Below are positions 9,197 through 17,146 of a stretch of DNA of 64,000 nt, one piece after another. The position numbers and the translations under genes were made by a program. This DNA is from PALSA-555 sp963821325 (GTDB taxonomy: Bacteria > Actinomycetota > Acidimicrobiia > IMCC26256 > PALSA-555). A model generated the notes under the pieces. That model had not been told where the DNA came from. It worked only from the letters and a program-made list of their open reading frames with translations, and did no database searches. Within the stretch, counting starts at the first letter, position 1. Each line of letters begins with the position of its first letter. Location of the stretch: contig CAWGDC010000006.1 in NCBI GenBank assembly GCA_963821325.1, positions 62,001 through 126,000 on the forward strand. Direction: 5' to 3'.

Positions 9197-9750
9197 GTGC
9201 CCCTCGACGTGCCCGACCTCGCCGACGACGTCATCGGCCTGCGGCCCCCGGCGCTCGGCGACGTCGACGCCATCACCGCCGCCGTGCAGGACCCCGCGAT
9301 CCCCCGGTTCACGAGGATCCCCTCCCCGTACACCCGCGACGACGCCGTCGCGTGGGTCGGGAGCGCCACCGCCGCGTGGCAGCACGGCGACCAAGCCGGG
9401 TTCGTCATCGTCGACCGGGCGACCGAGGCGCTCATCGGCGGCATCGGCGTGCACCAGCTCGACACCCGCGCCGGCCCCCCGTTCGTCGGCTACTGGGTCG
9501 ACGCCGCGGCGCGGGGCCGCGGCGTCGCCACCCGCGCCGTGCGCCTCGTCGTCGGCTGGGCGCTCGGCCCGCTCGGCCTCACCCAGCTCACGGCGTGGGT
9601 CTACGCCGACAACCCCGTGTCCCCCCGCGTCCTCGAGCGGGTCGGGTTCCGGCGGGACCCGGGCGCACCCGAGCTGCTCGCGCACGCCGCGGGGCGCGGC
9701 CGGCGTTCGCGTTCCGCCTCGACCGGGCGGACCTCGCACGCGCCAGCTGA
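9197..9750 (+). CDS. GNAT acetyltransferase, RimJ/RimL type (one frameshift)
   Basis: An acetyl-CoA-dependent N-acetyltransferase of about 184 residues from GTG 9197. The RimJ-like start (PDLADDVIGLRPPALGD) is followed by the acetyl-CoA loop around YWVDAAARGRGVATRAV and by the typical VYADNPVSPRVLERVGF strand. Near 9690-9700 the reading must drop one frame to reach the expected end (RPAFAFRLDRADLARAS, stop 9748-9750). The uncorrected frame runs on into Arg/Pro-rich noise. The substrate is unknown. Because many conserved genes here carry single-base shifts, a sequencing error is the likelier cause. Confidence 0.75.
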
Positions 9751-9755
9751 GCGGC

Positions 9756-10571
9756 TCAGAACAAGAAGTTCAGCGACGCCACGACGCGGGTGCCGAGCGC
9801 CGGGTCCCCCTCGACCGTCACCGCGCCGGCGGCGAGCGCCGCGGCGGGATCGAGGCGACCGCAGGCCAGCCGGGCGAACGTCTCCCCGTCGGTGCGGATC
9901 CGGGTCGTCGGGTCGCTCGGCGCCGCGTCGAGCGCCCGGGCGCGGCCCTCGACGACGACGGCGTGGCGGCCCCCGAGCGGGTCGCGCAGGTCGACGACGA
10001 CCGTCGTGCCGTCGGGGGGTGCCACCTTCTTGCCCACCACGAACGGCAGGGTGCCCACGATCCGCTCCATCGCGGTCGCGGCGACCGGGCCGTCGAGGTC
10101 ACCGGGACGGTCGACGGCGCGGCGCATGTCCTGCTCGTGCACCCACGCGTCGAAGATCCGGAAGGGCAGCAGGTCCCGGACCGTGCCGTCGCCCATCGGC
10201 GTCCACGACGGGGACCCGAAGTCGGCGGGGGTGGCGGCGTGCAGCGACGCCGACCGAGCGGCCGTGACCTCCTCGAACTCGGCGAGGGCCTCGGCGCCCG
10301 GCCAGGAGCGCCGCGAGTCGACGAAGCGCTCGTTCGTGCGACCGACGTCGTTCTTCACGTGCGCGAGGTCGTCGGGGACGGCGTGGTCCGGATCGGGACG
10401 GCCGAGCAGCCGCCACTCGAGCGCGGTGACGTGCACCAGGTTGTCCTGCACCGTCCAGCCCGGCACCTCGGTCGGCGTCTTCCAGTCGGCCTCGCCGAGC
10501 GTGGCGCCGAGGTCGGCGATCGACGCCCACACGTGGTCGAGCTGGGCTACGAGCGTCTCGTCGCTGGTCAT
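9756..10571 (-). CDS. Maleylpyruvate isomerase family, mycothiol-dependent-type enzyme
   Basis: A 271-residue protein with an N-terminal DinB/MDMPI four-helix domain (MTSDETLVAQLDHVWASIAD..., His47 in NLVHVTALEW, His145-Glu146 in DAWVHEQDMRR as metal ligands) and a C-terminal SCP2-like domain. Family members use mycothiol as thiol cofactor, for example for maleylpyruvate isomerisation; many actinobacterial paralogs have no known substrate. The start is ATG 10571, which has a strong GGAGGG site just upstream. It overlaps the end of coaA by 4 bp (ATGA), so the two are translationally coupled as the last gene of a three-gene run (SnoaL, coaA, MDMPI). Confidence 0.85.
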   Translation of the reverse strand: MTSDETLVAQLDHVWASIADLGATLGEADWKTPTEVPGWTVQDNLVHVTALEWRLLGRPDPDHAVPDDLAHVKNDVGRTNERFVDSRRSWPGAEALAEFEEVTAARSASLHAATPADFGSPSWTPMGDGTVRDLLPFRIFDAWVHEQDMRRAVDRPGDLDGPVAATAMERIVGTLPFVVGKKVAPPDGTTVVVDLRDPLGGRHAVVVEGRARALDAAPSDPTTRIRTDGETFARLACGRLDPAAALAAGAVTVEGDPALGTRVVASLNFLF

Positions 10572-11288
10572 GGTCCCTCCGCGGCGCCGGGGGCGCCATC
10601 GTCGCGCACCTCGACGGTGCGCACCGCGTGGTCGGGTCCTTTGTGGACCACGACGCCGGCCCGCGCCGCGCTCGGCGCGATGTGGTCGCGCAGGTTCGGG
10701 AGGTTCACCGTGCGCCACACGTCGTCGGCGACTCGGGCGACCGCGTCGTCGTCGAGGTCGGCGAACATCCGGTAGAAGGAGTGCGGGTCGTCGGCGGCCG
10801 CGGCGGTCAGCTCGAGGAACCGGTCACGGAACCAGGTCTGCAGGTCGGCCTCGGCGGCGTCGAGGTACACGCCGAGGTCGAGGAGGTCCGCGGCGGCGCT
10901 CAGCACGTTGACGCCCTCCACGATGAGCACGTCGACCGCCGGGACCTCCCGGTCCCCGTCGATGTCGTAGACGACGTGGGAGTAGCACGGGATCCGCCGC
11001 GGGAGCCGGCCGGCGCAGCGCCGTCGCCAGGAACGCGCGGAGTGCGGCGACGTCGTAGGACTCGGGGAAGCCCTTGCGGGCGAGCAGGCCGCGGGACCCG
11101 AGCTCGCCGTTGGGGAGCAGGAACCCGTCGGTGGCGACCACGTCCACCTTCCGATCGGGATAGGCGTCGCGCAACGCATCGGCGAGCGTCGTCTTGCCGG
11201 CGGCGACGCCCCCCGCGATTCCCACCACAACCGGTGCGCGCCGGGACTCGTCGGCGAGGGCCCGCAGCGTCGCGGCGGGATCGCTCAC
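10568..11288 (-). CDS. coaA: Type I pantothenate kinase (one frameshift)
   Basis: Phosphorylates pantothenate, the first committed step to coenzyme A. Starting at GTG 11288, residues 23-33 hold the P-loop (GIAGGVAAGKT), followed by the CoaA signatures VDVVATDGFLLPN and RGLLARKGFPESYD. After a break around 10990-11020 the next frame continues with CYSHVVYDIDG, DVLIVEGVNVL and the C-terminal VNLPNLRDHI...KGPDHAV typical of CoaA. P-loop uridine kinases lack the KGFPESYD motif. A single indel restores a ~240-residue enzyme, slightly shorter than E. coli CoaA (316). GTGA overlap with the upstream SnoaL gene and ATGA overlap with the downstream gene indicate an operon. Confidence 0.88.
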
Positions 11289-11713
11289 CCGCGCATGTGC
11301 TGCGACAGGTCCCCGGCCAGGTCGGGGCGGATCACGCGCTCCACATACCGCCAGCGGCCGTCGACCCGGGCGAAGCGGTCCTCGTAGCGGCCGGCGAGGA
11401 TCGGCTCGAGCGGCCCCGCCGGGCGGGCCTGGACCACGGTGAAGGTGCAGCGGCTCGTCGCCGTGCCGGCGTCGGCGTCGACGCGCACCTCGAGGTTCGA
11501 GAGGACGTGCTGGGTGCGGGGCGTTCCGTCGTCGTAGCGGACGACGGGCTCGTAGAGGCGACGCACCGCGGCCGCGCCGGCCAGCTCGGTCCCGACCGTC
11601 GTGCGCACCACCGCGTCGTCGAACAGGGCGGCGACGCCGTCGAAGTCGCCGCGGTCGAGCCGCTCGGCGTAGGCGATCACGAGCGCGCGCACCGCCTCGT
11701 CGTCGGAACCCAC
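11285..11713 (-). CDS. SnoaL-like (NTF2-fold) protein
   Basis: A 142-residue protein with the cone-shaped NTF2 fold pattern: an N-terminal helix (VRALVIAYAERLDRGDFDGV), a pocket segment (ALFDDAVVRTTVGTE), and C-terminal sheet strands (YEDRFARVDGRWRYVERVI). SnoaL relatives include polyketide cyclases, ketosteroid isomerases and many binding-only proteins; no catalytic assignment is possible. The start is GTG 11713. It heads a run of three overlapping genes with coaA and the MDMPI-family gene, and is divergent from the HAD gene at 11774. Confidence 0.75.
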   Translation of the reverse strand: MGSDDEAVRALVIAYAERLDRGDFDGVAALFDDAVVRTTVGTELAGAAAVRRLYEPVVRYDDGTPRTQHVLSNLEVRVDADAGTATSRCTFTVVQARPAGPLEPILAGRYEDRFARVDGRWRYVERVIRPDLAGDLSQHMRG

Positions 11714-11773
11714 CGGGTCATCATGACGCGTGCGCCGCTGACGCCTCGGCGGCGCGGCCGGTAGCGTGCCCAG

Positions 11774-12433
11774 GTGCCGTGGCGCGCCGTCATCTTCGAC
11801 CTCGGGGGCGTGGTGCTGCCGTCCCCGCTCGACACGTTCCGCGCCTACGAGGCCCGCCACGGGCTCCCGCACCGCTTCCTCAGCGAGGTCGTGGTGCACG
11901 GCGGCGACCAGGGCGCGTGGTCGCGCTTCGAGCGCGGCGAGCTCGACCCCGCCGGGTTCGCCACCGTGTTCGAGGAGGAGTGCGCCACGGCCGGCGGTCG
12001 CGTCAACGTCGCCCAGCTCCTCGCCGAGGTCGCCCGCGGCGCCGGCCCCCACCCGGCCATGGTCGCCGCGTTGCGCGCCATCCGAGCGCACGGGCTGCGC
12101 ACCGCGGCGCTGACGAACAACTGGCGGGCCGACGACGGCGCCGCGGTCGGGGACCGCCACACCGACCTCTTCGATGCCTTCGACGTCGTCGTCGAGTCCG
12201 CCCGCGAGGGGCTGCGCAAGCCCGACCCGCGCATCTACGAGCTCACCTGCGAGCGCCTCGCCGTCCCGCCCACCGAGGCGGTGTTCCTCGACGACCTCGG
12301 CGTGAACCTCAAGACGGCACGCGCGCTCGGCATGGCGACCATCAAGGTCGCCGACCCCGACGCCGCGCTCGGCGAGCTCGCCGACCTGCTCGGCTTCGCC
12401 CTCGACGACCCGGGCGCGCTCCCGGCCCGCTGA
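11774..12433 (+). CDS. HAD-superfamily phosphatase, epoxide-hydrolase N-domain/ACAD10 type
   Basis: A 219-residue HAD hydrolase. Motif I is FDLGGVVL (Asp9), in which the usual second Asp is Gly, as in the N-terminal domains of soluble epoxide hydrolase and ACAD10. Motif II is LTNNW, motif III the lysine of RKPDPRIY, and motif IV the Asp pair of FLDDLGVN. Together these predict a small-molecule phosphatase or related hydrolase of unknown substrate. The start is GTG 11774. The TGA overlaps the ATG of the next gene (TGATG at 12431-12435), so it is coupled to the histidine phosphatase and crotonase genes. Confidence 0.85.
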   Translation: MPWRAVIFDLGGVVLPSPLDTFRAYEARHGLPHRFLSEVVVHGGDQGAWSRFERGELDPAGFATVFEEECATAGGRVNVAQLLAEVARGAGPHPAMVAALRAIRAHGLRTAALTNNWRADDGAAVGDRHTDLFDAFDVVVESAREGLRKPDPRIYELTCERLAVPPTEAVFLDDLGVNLKTARALGMATIKVADPDAALGELADLLGFALDDPGALPAR

Positions 12434-13056
12434 TGGAGCTGATCCTGGTGCGCCACGCCCGGCCGGTGCGGGTCGACGCGGGCCACGCCGACGGTGCCGC
12501 CGACCCCGAGCTGAGCGGCGCCGGCCGCGCGCAGGCCGAGCGCCTCGCCGCGTGGCTCGCCGCCGACCCGCCCGACGCCCTGCTGACCAGCCCGCTGCGC
12601 CGGGCCCGCGAGACCGCGGCGCCGCTCGCCGACGCCCTCCGGATGCCCGTCGAGGTCGTCGCCGACCTCGCCGAGTACGACGCCGCGGCCGGCGAGTACA
12701 TCCCGATCGAGGAGCTGCGCGCCGCGAAGGACGAGCGGTGGTTCGCGACGATCGAGGGACGATGGTCGGACGTCGGCGGCGTCGACCCGTCCGTGTTTCA
12801 GCGACAGGTCGTCCCAGCGTTCGACGCCGTCATCGCCCGATTCCCTGGGCAGCGCGTCGCGGTGTTCACCCACGGCGGTGTGGTGAACGTCTACCTCGCG
12901 CATCTGCTCGGCATCACGACGCCGCTGTGGTTCCATCCCGAGTACACGTCGGTGAGCCGGGTCCACGCGGCGCGGACCGGGCAGCGCAGCGTCGCCACGC
13001 TGAACGAGACCGCGCACCTGTACGCCCGCCGCGACCCCCGGGAGGATGCCCTGTGA
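12433..13056 (+). CDS. Histidine phosphatase family protein
   Basis: A 207-residue phosphoglycerate-mutase-like phosphatase. The catalytic signature is LILVRHARP (His8), with Arg59 in RARETA and the second histidine in FTHGGVVN. It lacks the long insert of cofactor-dependent phosphoglycerate mutase, so it is a broad-specificity phosphatase. The substrate is unknown. The start ATG overlaps the previous stop, and its own stop overlaps the GTG of the crotonase (13053), giving three tightly coupled genes. Confidence 0.88.
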   Translation: MELILVRHARPVRVDAGHADGAADPELSGAGRAQAERLAAWLAADPPDALLTSPLRRARETAAPLADALRMPVEVVADLAEYDAAAGEYIPIEELRAAKDERWFATIEGRWSDVGGVDPSVFQRQVVPAFDAVIARFPGQRVAVFTHGGVVNVYLAHLLGITTPLWFHPEYTSVSRVHAARTGQRSVATLNETAHLYARRDPREDAL

Positions 13057-13823
13057 CCGTGCGCACCGAGACCGACGGTCCCGTGCTGGTCCTCACCATC
13101 GACCGGCCCGAGGTCCGCAACGCCGTCGACGCCCCGACCGCCGAGGCCCTCGCCGACGCGTTCCGGGCCTTCGACCGCGACGACGCCCTCGCCGTCGCGG
13201 TCCTCACCGGCGCGGGCGGCACGTTCTGCGCCGGCGCCGACCTCAAGGCGATGGGCGGCGCCGACACCAACCGGGTCACCGAGACCGGCGACGGCCCGAT
13301 GGGCCCCACCCGCATGCTCACGCACAAGCCGGTGCTCGCCGCCGTGGAGGGCCACGCCGTCGCGGGGGGCCTCGAGCTGGCCTGCTGGTGCGACCTGCGC
13401 ATCGCCGCCCGCGACGCCGTGTTCGGCGTCTTCTGCCGCCGCTGGGGTGTGCCGCTCATCGACGGCGGCACGGTGCGGCTCCCCCGGCTCATCGGCCTCA
13501 GCCACGCCCTCGACCTGATCCTGACCGGCCGCGGCGTCTCGGGCGACGAGGCGGCCCGCCTCGGGCTCGCCAACCGGGTCTGCGAGCCGGGCGCCGCGCT
13601 CACCGAGGCCCGCCGGCTCGCCCACGACCTGGCGCGGCTCCCGCAGACGTGTCTGCGCAACGACCGTCAGTCGGCCTACGAGCAGGCCGGCCGCGACCTC
13701 GACGCCGCGCTGCGCGCCGAGTACGAGCTCGGCGTCGACACGCTCGCGTCCGCCGACTTCGCTGCGGGGGTCGCCCGCTTCGTCGGCGGCGAGGGACGTC
13801 ACGGCGCGCCGACCCGGCCCTAG
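13053..13823 (+). CDS. Enoyl-CoA hydratase/isomerase (crotonase) family
   Basis: A 256-residue crotonase. The oxyanion-hole segments are FCAGADLKAMGG (about 58-69) and AGGLELACWCD (about 104-114). The start VLVLTIDRPEVRNAVD is typical. The acidic residues that define true enoyl-CoA hydratase are not clear in the segment around 125-145 (FCRRWGVPLIDGGT), so reaction type is not certain; many actinobacterial paralogs of this subtype are annotated only as crotonase. GTG 13053 overlaps the preceding stop by 4 bp. It ends 33 bp before the CBS-citrate synthase gene. Confidence 0.88.
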   Translation: MTVRTETDGPVLVLTIDRPEVRNAVDAPTAEALADAFRAFDRDDALAVAVLTGAGGTFCAGADLKAMGGADTNRVTETGDGPMGPTRMLTHKPVLAAVEGHAVAGGLELACWCDLRIAARDAVFGVFCRRWGVPLIDGGTVRLPRLIGLSHALDLILTGRGVSGDEAARLGLANRVCEPGAALTEARRLAHDLARLPQTCLRNDRQSAYEQAGRDLDAALRAEYELGVDTLASADFAAGVARFVGGEGRHGAPTRP

Positions 13824-13856
13824 AGTCACGGCGGGGCACGCACGGGGAGGGAGCGG

Positions 13857-15395
13857 GTGACACCAGACGGCAAGCGCAGCGTCGCCGACATCATGAGCCG
13901 CCCGGTCGTCACCGCGACCGCCGACGAGCCGATCTCCGCGGCGGCGCAGCGGATGCGCGAACAGTCCGTCGGGTCCGTGGTCGTCGTCGACGGTGACCGC
14001 GCCGTCGGGATCCTCACCGAACGCGACCTCGTGCACCACGCCGCGGCCGGAGGCGACGCCGCGACGCCCGTCGCGGACTGGATGACCCGCGATCCCGACC
14101 AGGTGGCACCCCACGCCGAGGTCAGCGCGGCGTTCGCGAGCCTCGCCGAGCACGGCTACCGGCACATCCCCGTCGTCGACGACGGCCGGCTCGTCGGCAT
14201 CGTCTCGATGCGCGACCTCATGCGCATCGCGATGATCCAACCCGCCGGGACGCTCGCCCACGACGTCCCGAAGGGGCTCGAGGGGGTCGTCGTCGCCGAG
14301 ACCGAGATCGGCGACGTGCGCGGCCTCGAGGGCTTCTACCACTACCGGCAGTACAACGCGGTGGAGCTCGCCGAGACCCGCTCCCTCGAGGACGTCTGGT
14401 TCCTGCTGTTCCACGGCGAGCTGCCCACCGCCGACCAGCGGCGGGCGTTCCTCGAGGAGATCCGTCCTCTGCGGGCCATCCCCGCCGAGCTGCTCGCCGC
14501 GCTGCCCGCCATCGCCGCGGTGACGGCCGGCGCGCCACCCCTCGACCGGTTCCGCACCGCCGTGTCCGCGCTCGGCGCGTCGCTCGGCTTCCCGCCCTCC
14601 TACGACTGCTCCGCGACCGAGCTGCGCGAGCAGGCGCTGCGGGTCTGCGCCGTCGCGCCCACGCTGCTCTGCGCGCTGCACCGCCTCGAGCACGACGAGG
14701 CGCTCATCGACCCCGACCCCGATCTCCCCTACGCCGCCAACTACCTGTACATGATGCTCGGGCGCGTCCCCACCGCCGAGCACGCCCGCGCCGTCGAGCA
14801 GTACCTCATCTCGACGATCGACCACGGGTTCAACGCCTCCACGTTCACCGCCCGGGTCATCACCTCCACCGGCGCCGACCTCGCCGCGGCGGTCGTCGGC
14901 GCCATCGGCGCGCTGTCCGGGCCGCTGCACGGCGGCGCGCCGAGCCGGGCGCTGCAGATGCTCGACGAGATCGGCACCATCGAGCGCGCCGACGCGTGGA
15001 TCCGCGCCGCCGTCGAGCGCGGCGACCGGCTCATGGGCTTCGGGCACCGCGTCTACAAGACCGACGACCCCCGCTCCGTCATGCTGCGCAGCGTCGCCGA
15101 GCGGCTCGGCGGCCCCAAGCTCGAGCTCGCCGAGCGCGTCGAGCAGCTCGCCGTCGAGATCCTCGCCGAGCTGAAGCCCGGCCGGAAGCTCTACACGAAC
15201 GTCGAGTTCTACGCCGGGATCGTCATGGACGCGTGCGGCGTGCCCCGCGACATGTTCACCCCGACGTTCGCGTCGAGCCGCGTCATCGGGTGGGCGGCGC
15301 ACATCCTCGAGCAGGCCGCCGACAACCGGCTCATCCGGCCCAGCGCCCACTACGCCGGGCCGCCCCCACCCCAGCCGGTCCCGCCCGCCGAGTGA
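13857..15395 (+). CDS. Citrate synthase with N-terminal CBS-pair domain
   Basis: A 512-residue fusion. Residues about 8-125 are two CBS motifs (DIMSRPVVTATADEPIS, VVVVDGDRAVGILTERDL, HIPVVDDGRLVGIVSMRDL), an adenosyl-ligand-binding regulatory module. Residues about 140-500 are citrate synthase: His323 in IDHGFNAS, His358 in GPLHGG, His397 in GFGHRVY, and the C-terminal TNVEFYAGIVMD. The residue aligned with the catalytic Asp of E. coli GltA (NVDFYSG) is Glu450 here. It condenses acetyl-CoA (or propionyl-CoA) with oxaloacetate; the CBS pair suggests adenylate control. The start is GTG 13857 behind a strong GGGAGGGAG site. Confidence 0.9.
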   Translation: MTPDGKRSVADIMSRPVVTATADEPISAAAQRMREQSVGSVVVVDGDRAVGILTERDLVHHAAAGGDAATPVADWMTRDPDQVAPHAEVSAAFASLAEHGYRHIPVVDDGRLVGIVSMRDLMRIAMIQPAGTLAHDVPKGLEGVVVAETEIGDVRGLEGFYHYRQYNAVELAETRSLEDVWFLLFHGELPTADQRRAFLEEIRPLRAIPAELLAALPAIAAVTAGAPPLDRFRTAVSALGASLGFPPSYDCSATELREQALRVCAVAPTLLCALHRLEHDEALIDPDPDLPYAANYLYMMLGRVPTAEHARAVEQYLISTIDHGFNASTFTARVITSTGADLAAAVVGAIGALSGPLHGGAPSRALQMLDEIGTIERADAWIRAAVERGDRLMGFGHRVYKTDDPRSVMLRSVAERLGGPKLELAERVEQLAVEILAELKPGRKLYTNVEFYAGIVMDACGVPRDMFTPTFASSRVIGWAAHILEQAADNRLIRPSAHYAGPPPPQPVPPAE

Positions 15396-15417
15396 GGCGC
15401 CGGGCCCGCCGGCGTCG

Positions 15418-16776
15418 TCAGGGGGTCGCGGGCGCCGTCGACGGGACCGTCGCCGTCGGGGGCAGCACCTCCCCGGGCACCGGTGGCCGCCGGTAGATGT
15501 ACTGCGGGTCGAGGGTGGGCGGGTTCGGGTTGATCGGCGCGCACAGGAACGGCTGCTTCGGCCCCGTGAACTGCGGCACGAACTTGCCGTTCACCGCGAG
15601 CACGTACGCGGCGCAGCCCTCGGTGCCGGACGGCACGGTGTTGCCCATGTTGTTCGGCGGGCCGTGCCCGTCGACGCCCCAGTTCACGGGCGGTCGCAGG
15701 CCGTCGGCGGTGTAGCCGTTGAAGGTGTTGATCGCCCGCACGACGGACTGCTGGGTGAAGTTCGGGCCGGCCTGCTTGATCCCCTTGTAGAGCAGGTCGG
15801 CGTTGATCCAGCCGGAGAGGGCCTGCTCGTTGATCGGCTTGTGGATGGCGTTCATCTCCTTGATGAACCGCTGCAGCGACGGCGACTGACTGGCGTCCTG
15901 GAACGGCCAGAAGTCGATCGCGAAGTAGAAGTCGTTCAGCTCGCTGCCGTACTTGGCGAGGGTCTGCGGGTCATAGCCCTGCGGGGCGTAGTACTTCACG
16001 TTCGTGAGGCCGGCGCGGCGCAGCGCCTGCGCCACGTTCACCTCCCCGCCGATGTCCATGCACGTCGAGACGTACTGCACACCCTTGCTCTTCATGGCGT
16101 CGACGTCCGCGCCGAGGTCGGTGAACCCGAACGAGAGGCTGCTGTCCACGAACGCGACGTCGAAGCCGTACTCGCGGAACCCGGCCGCGGTGCCCTGCGC
16201 GCAGGTCACCGACGACGGGGCGGTGTACGCGAGGATCGCGACTGTGTGCACCCCCAGCTGGTGCGCGACGGCCGCCGGCCCGAGGTCGGGGCATGTGAAG
16301 CAGAGATAGGAGCCTTTCTCGCCGAACAGGTTCGGGCCGTCGGCCCACTCGGCGTTGATGTTCCACCCGAACGTCGGGACGCCCTTCTGCGCGAGGTACG
16401 ACCCCGCCGAGAAGATCTGGGTGACCACCGGCATGACCGCGAAGACGTGCTTCTCCTCGACGAGCGATCGGGCCTCGATGATGTCCTGGGAGGCGCGGGA
16501 CTCGTCGTCCAAGCGGGCCACAAGCTGGAACTTGTGGCCGTACACCCCGCCCTTGGCGTTGACGTAGTTGAAGTAGGCCTGCACACCGTCGAACCCCGAC
16601 GCGTACGGCTGCCCAACCGGGTTCGTGATCCCGGCCATCCCGCCGACCTCGATCGTGGTGGCCGTCACCCCCGGCCGGCCGGTCTGCGCCGCCGACGGCG
16701 CCGCGCCGATCACCACGACGACCACGCCGAGCGCCACCACCAGCCCGGCCCGCGCCCAACGACCCGTGGTCAGCAT
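15418..16776 (-). CDS. ABC transporter substrate-binding protein, branched-chain amino acid type
   Basis: A 452-residue exported binding protein (Peripla_BP_6/LivJ class). A signal peptide covers residues 1-31 (hydrophobic core LVVALGVVVVVIGA, ending PSAAQT). The mature start TIEVGGMAGITNPVGQPYASG and the segment VYGHKFQLVARLDDES are typical of this class. The C-terminus is Pro/Thr-rich. ATG 16776 is chosen because it follows a GGGGGGAGAGG site and begins the signal peptide. No permease or ATPase genes flank it, so it is an orphan in this window. The ligand cannot be predicted reliably. Confidence 0.88.
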   Translation of the reverse strand: MLTTGRWARAGLVVALGVVVVVIGAAPSAAQTGRPGVTATTIEVGGMAGITNPVGQPYASGFDGVQAYFNYVNAKGGVYGHKFQLVARLDDESRASQDIIEARSLVEEKHVFAVMPVVTQIFSAGSYLAQKGVPTFGWNINAEWADGPNLFGEKGSYLCFTCPDLGPAAVAHQLGVHTVAILAYTAPSSVTCAQGTAAGFREYGFDVAFVDSSLSFGFTDLGADVDAMKSKGVQYVSTCMDIGGEVNVAQALRRAGLTNVKYYAPQGYDPQTLAKYGSELNDFYFAIDFWPFQDASQSPSLQRFIKEMNAIHKPINEQALSGWINADLLYKGIKQAGPNFTQQSVVRAINTFNGYTADGLRPPVNWGVDGHGPPNNMGNTVPSGTEGCAAYVLAVNGKFVPQFTGPKQPFLCAPINPNPPTLDPQYIYRRPPVPGEVLPPTATVPSTAPATP

Positions 16777-17146
16777 CGGCCTCTCCCCCCTTGGACCGAC
16801 CGATCCGAGCGGACTGTAGCGATCCGAGCGCCGCGGTGCCCGGAGGAGGAGTCGAACCTCCACGCCCCGAGGGGCCAGCGGGCTGAAGCCCCGACCTTCG
16901 GTGACGACCCATCCGTCTGATGCCGGCGTATTGGCCCTCATCTGGGGTTCCCGATCGCGTCGTCCGGGTCGTGCCACTCCGCACCGGCCGGTCCCAGACC
17001 ATGCGTTAGCAAGGCGTCAGCCGACCACTACTGGCGAGCATTCAGGGTCGGCACCTGTTCGAGGGCAAGCCTCGCTTGATCCTCAGTTCGCGAGTTCCGA
17101 ATACCGCGTCAACGATCGAGAACGTGGGCTATGCGGGCGACGTCCC
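16777..17146. other. Intergenic DNA holding the distal tRNA-Leu repeat
   Basis: About 370 bp between the binding-protein start and the cyclase-ATPase stop. Besides the 50-bp tRNA-Leu-derived repeat at 16833-16882, I see no gene. The repeat's left neighbour is housekeeping-like GC-rich sequence, while the DNA to its right looks less GC-rich. Confidence 0.5.
16833..16882 (-). repeat. Duplicated tRNA-Leu 3' half (att-like site)
   Basis: This 50-bp segment matches 20756-20805 at 49 of 50 positions. The first 39 bp are identical and the one mismatch is at 16872. It covers the T arm, variable arm, 3' acceptor strand and a few flanking bases of the tRNA-Leu(TAA) at 20760-20842, in the same orientation. 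The 5' half here cannot form a matching acceptor or D arm. This is the pattern left when an element integrates at the 3' end of a tRNA gene. Confidence 0.75.

Noticed and set aside
16833..16930. tRNA-Sec (anticodon TCA) near the selD region
   Set aside because: The loop cttcagc reads as TCA, but the 5' half forms neither an 8-bp acceptor stem nor a matching anticodon stem. The 3' half is an almost exact copy of tRNA-Leu.
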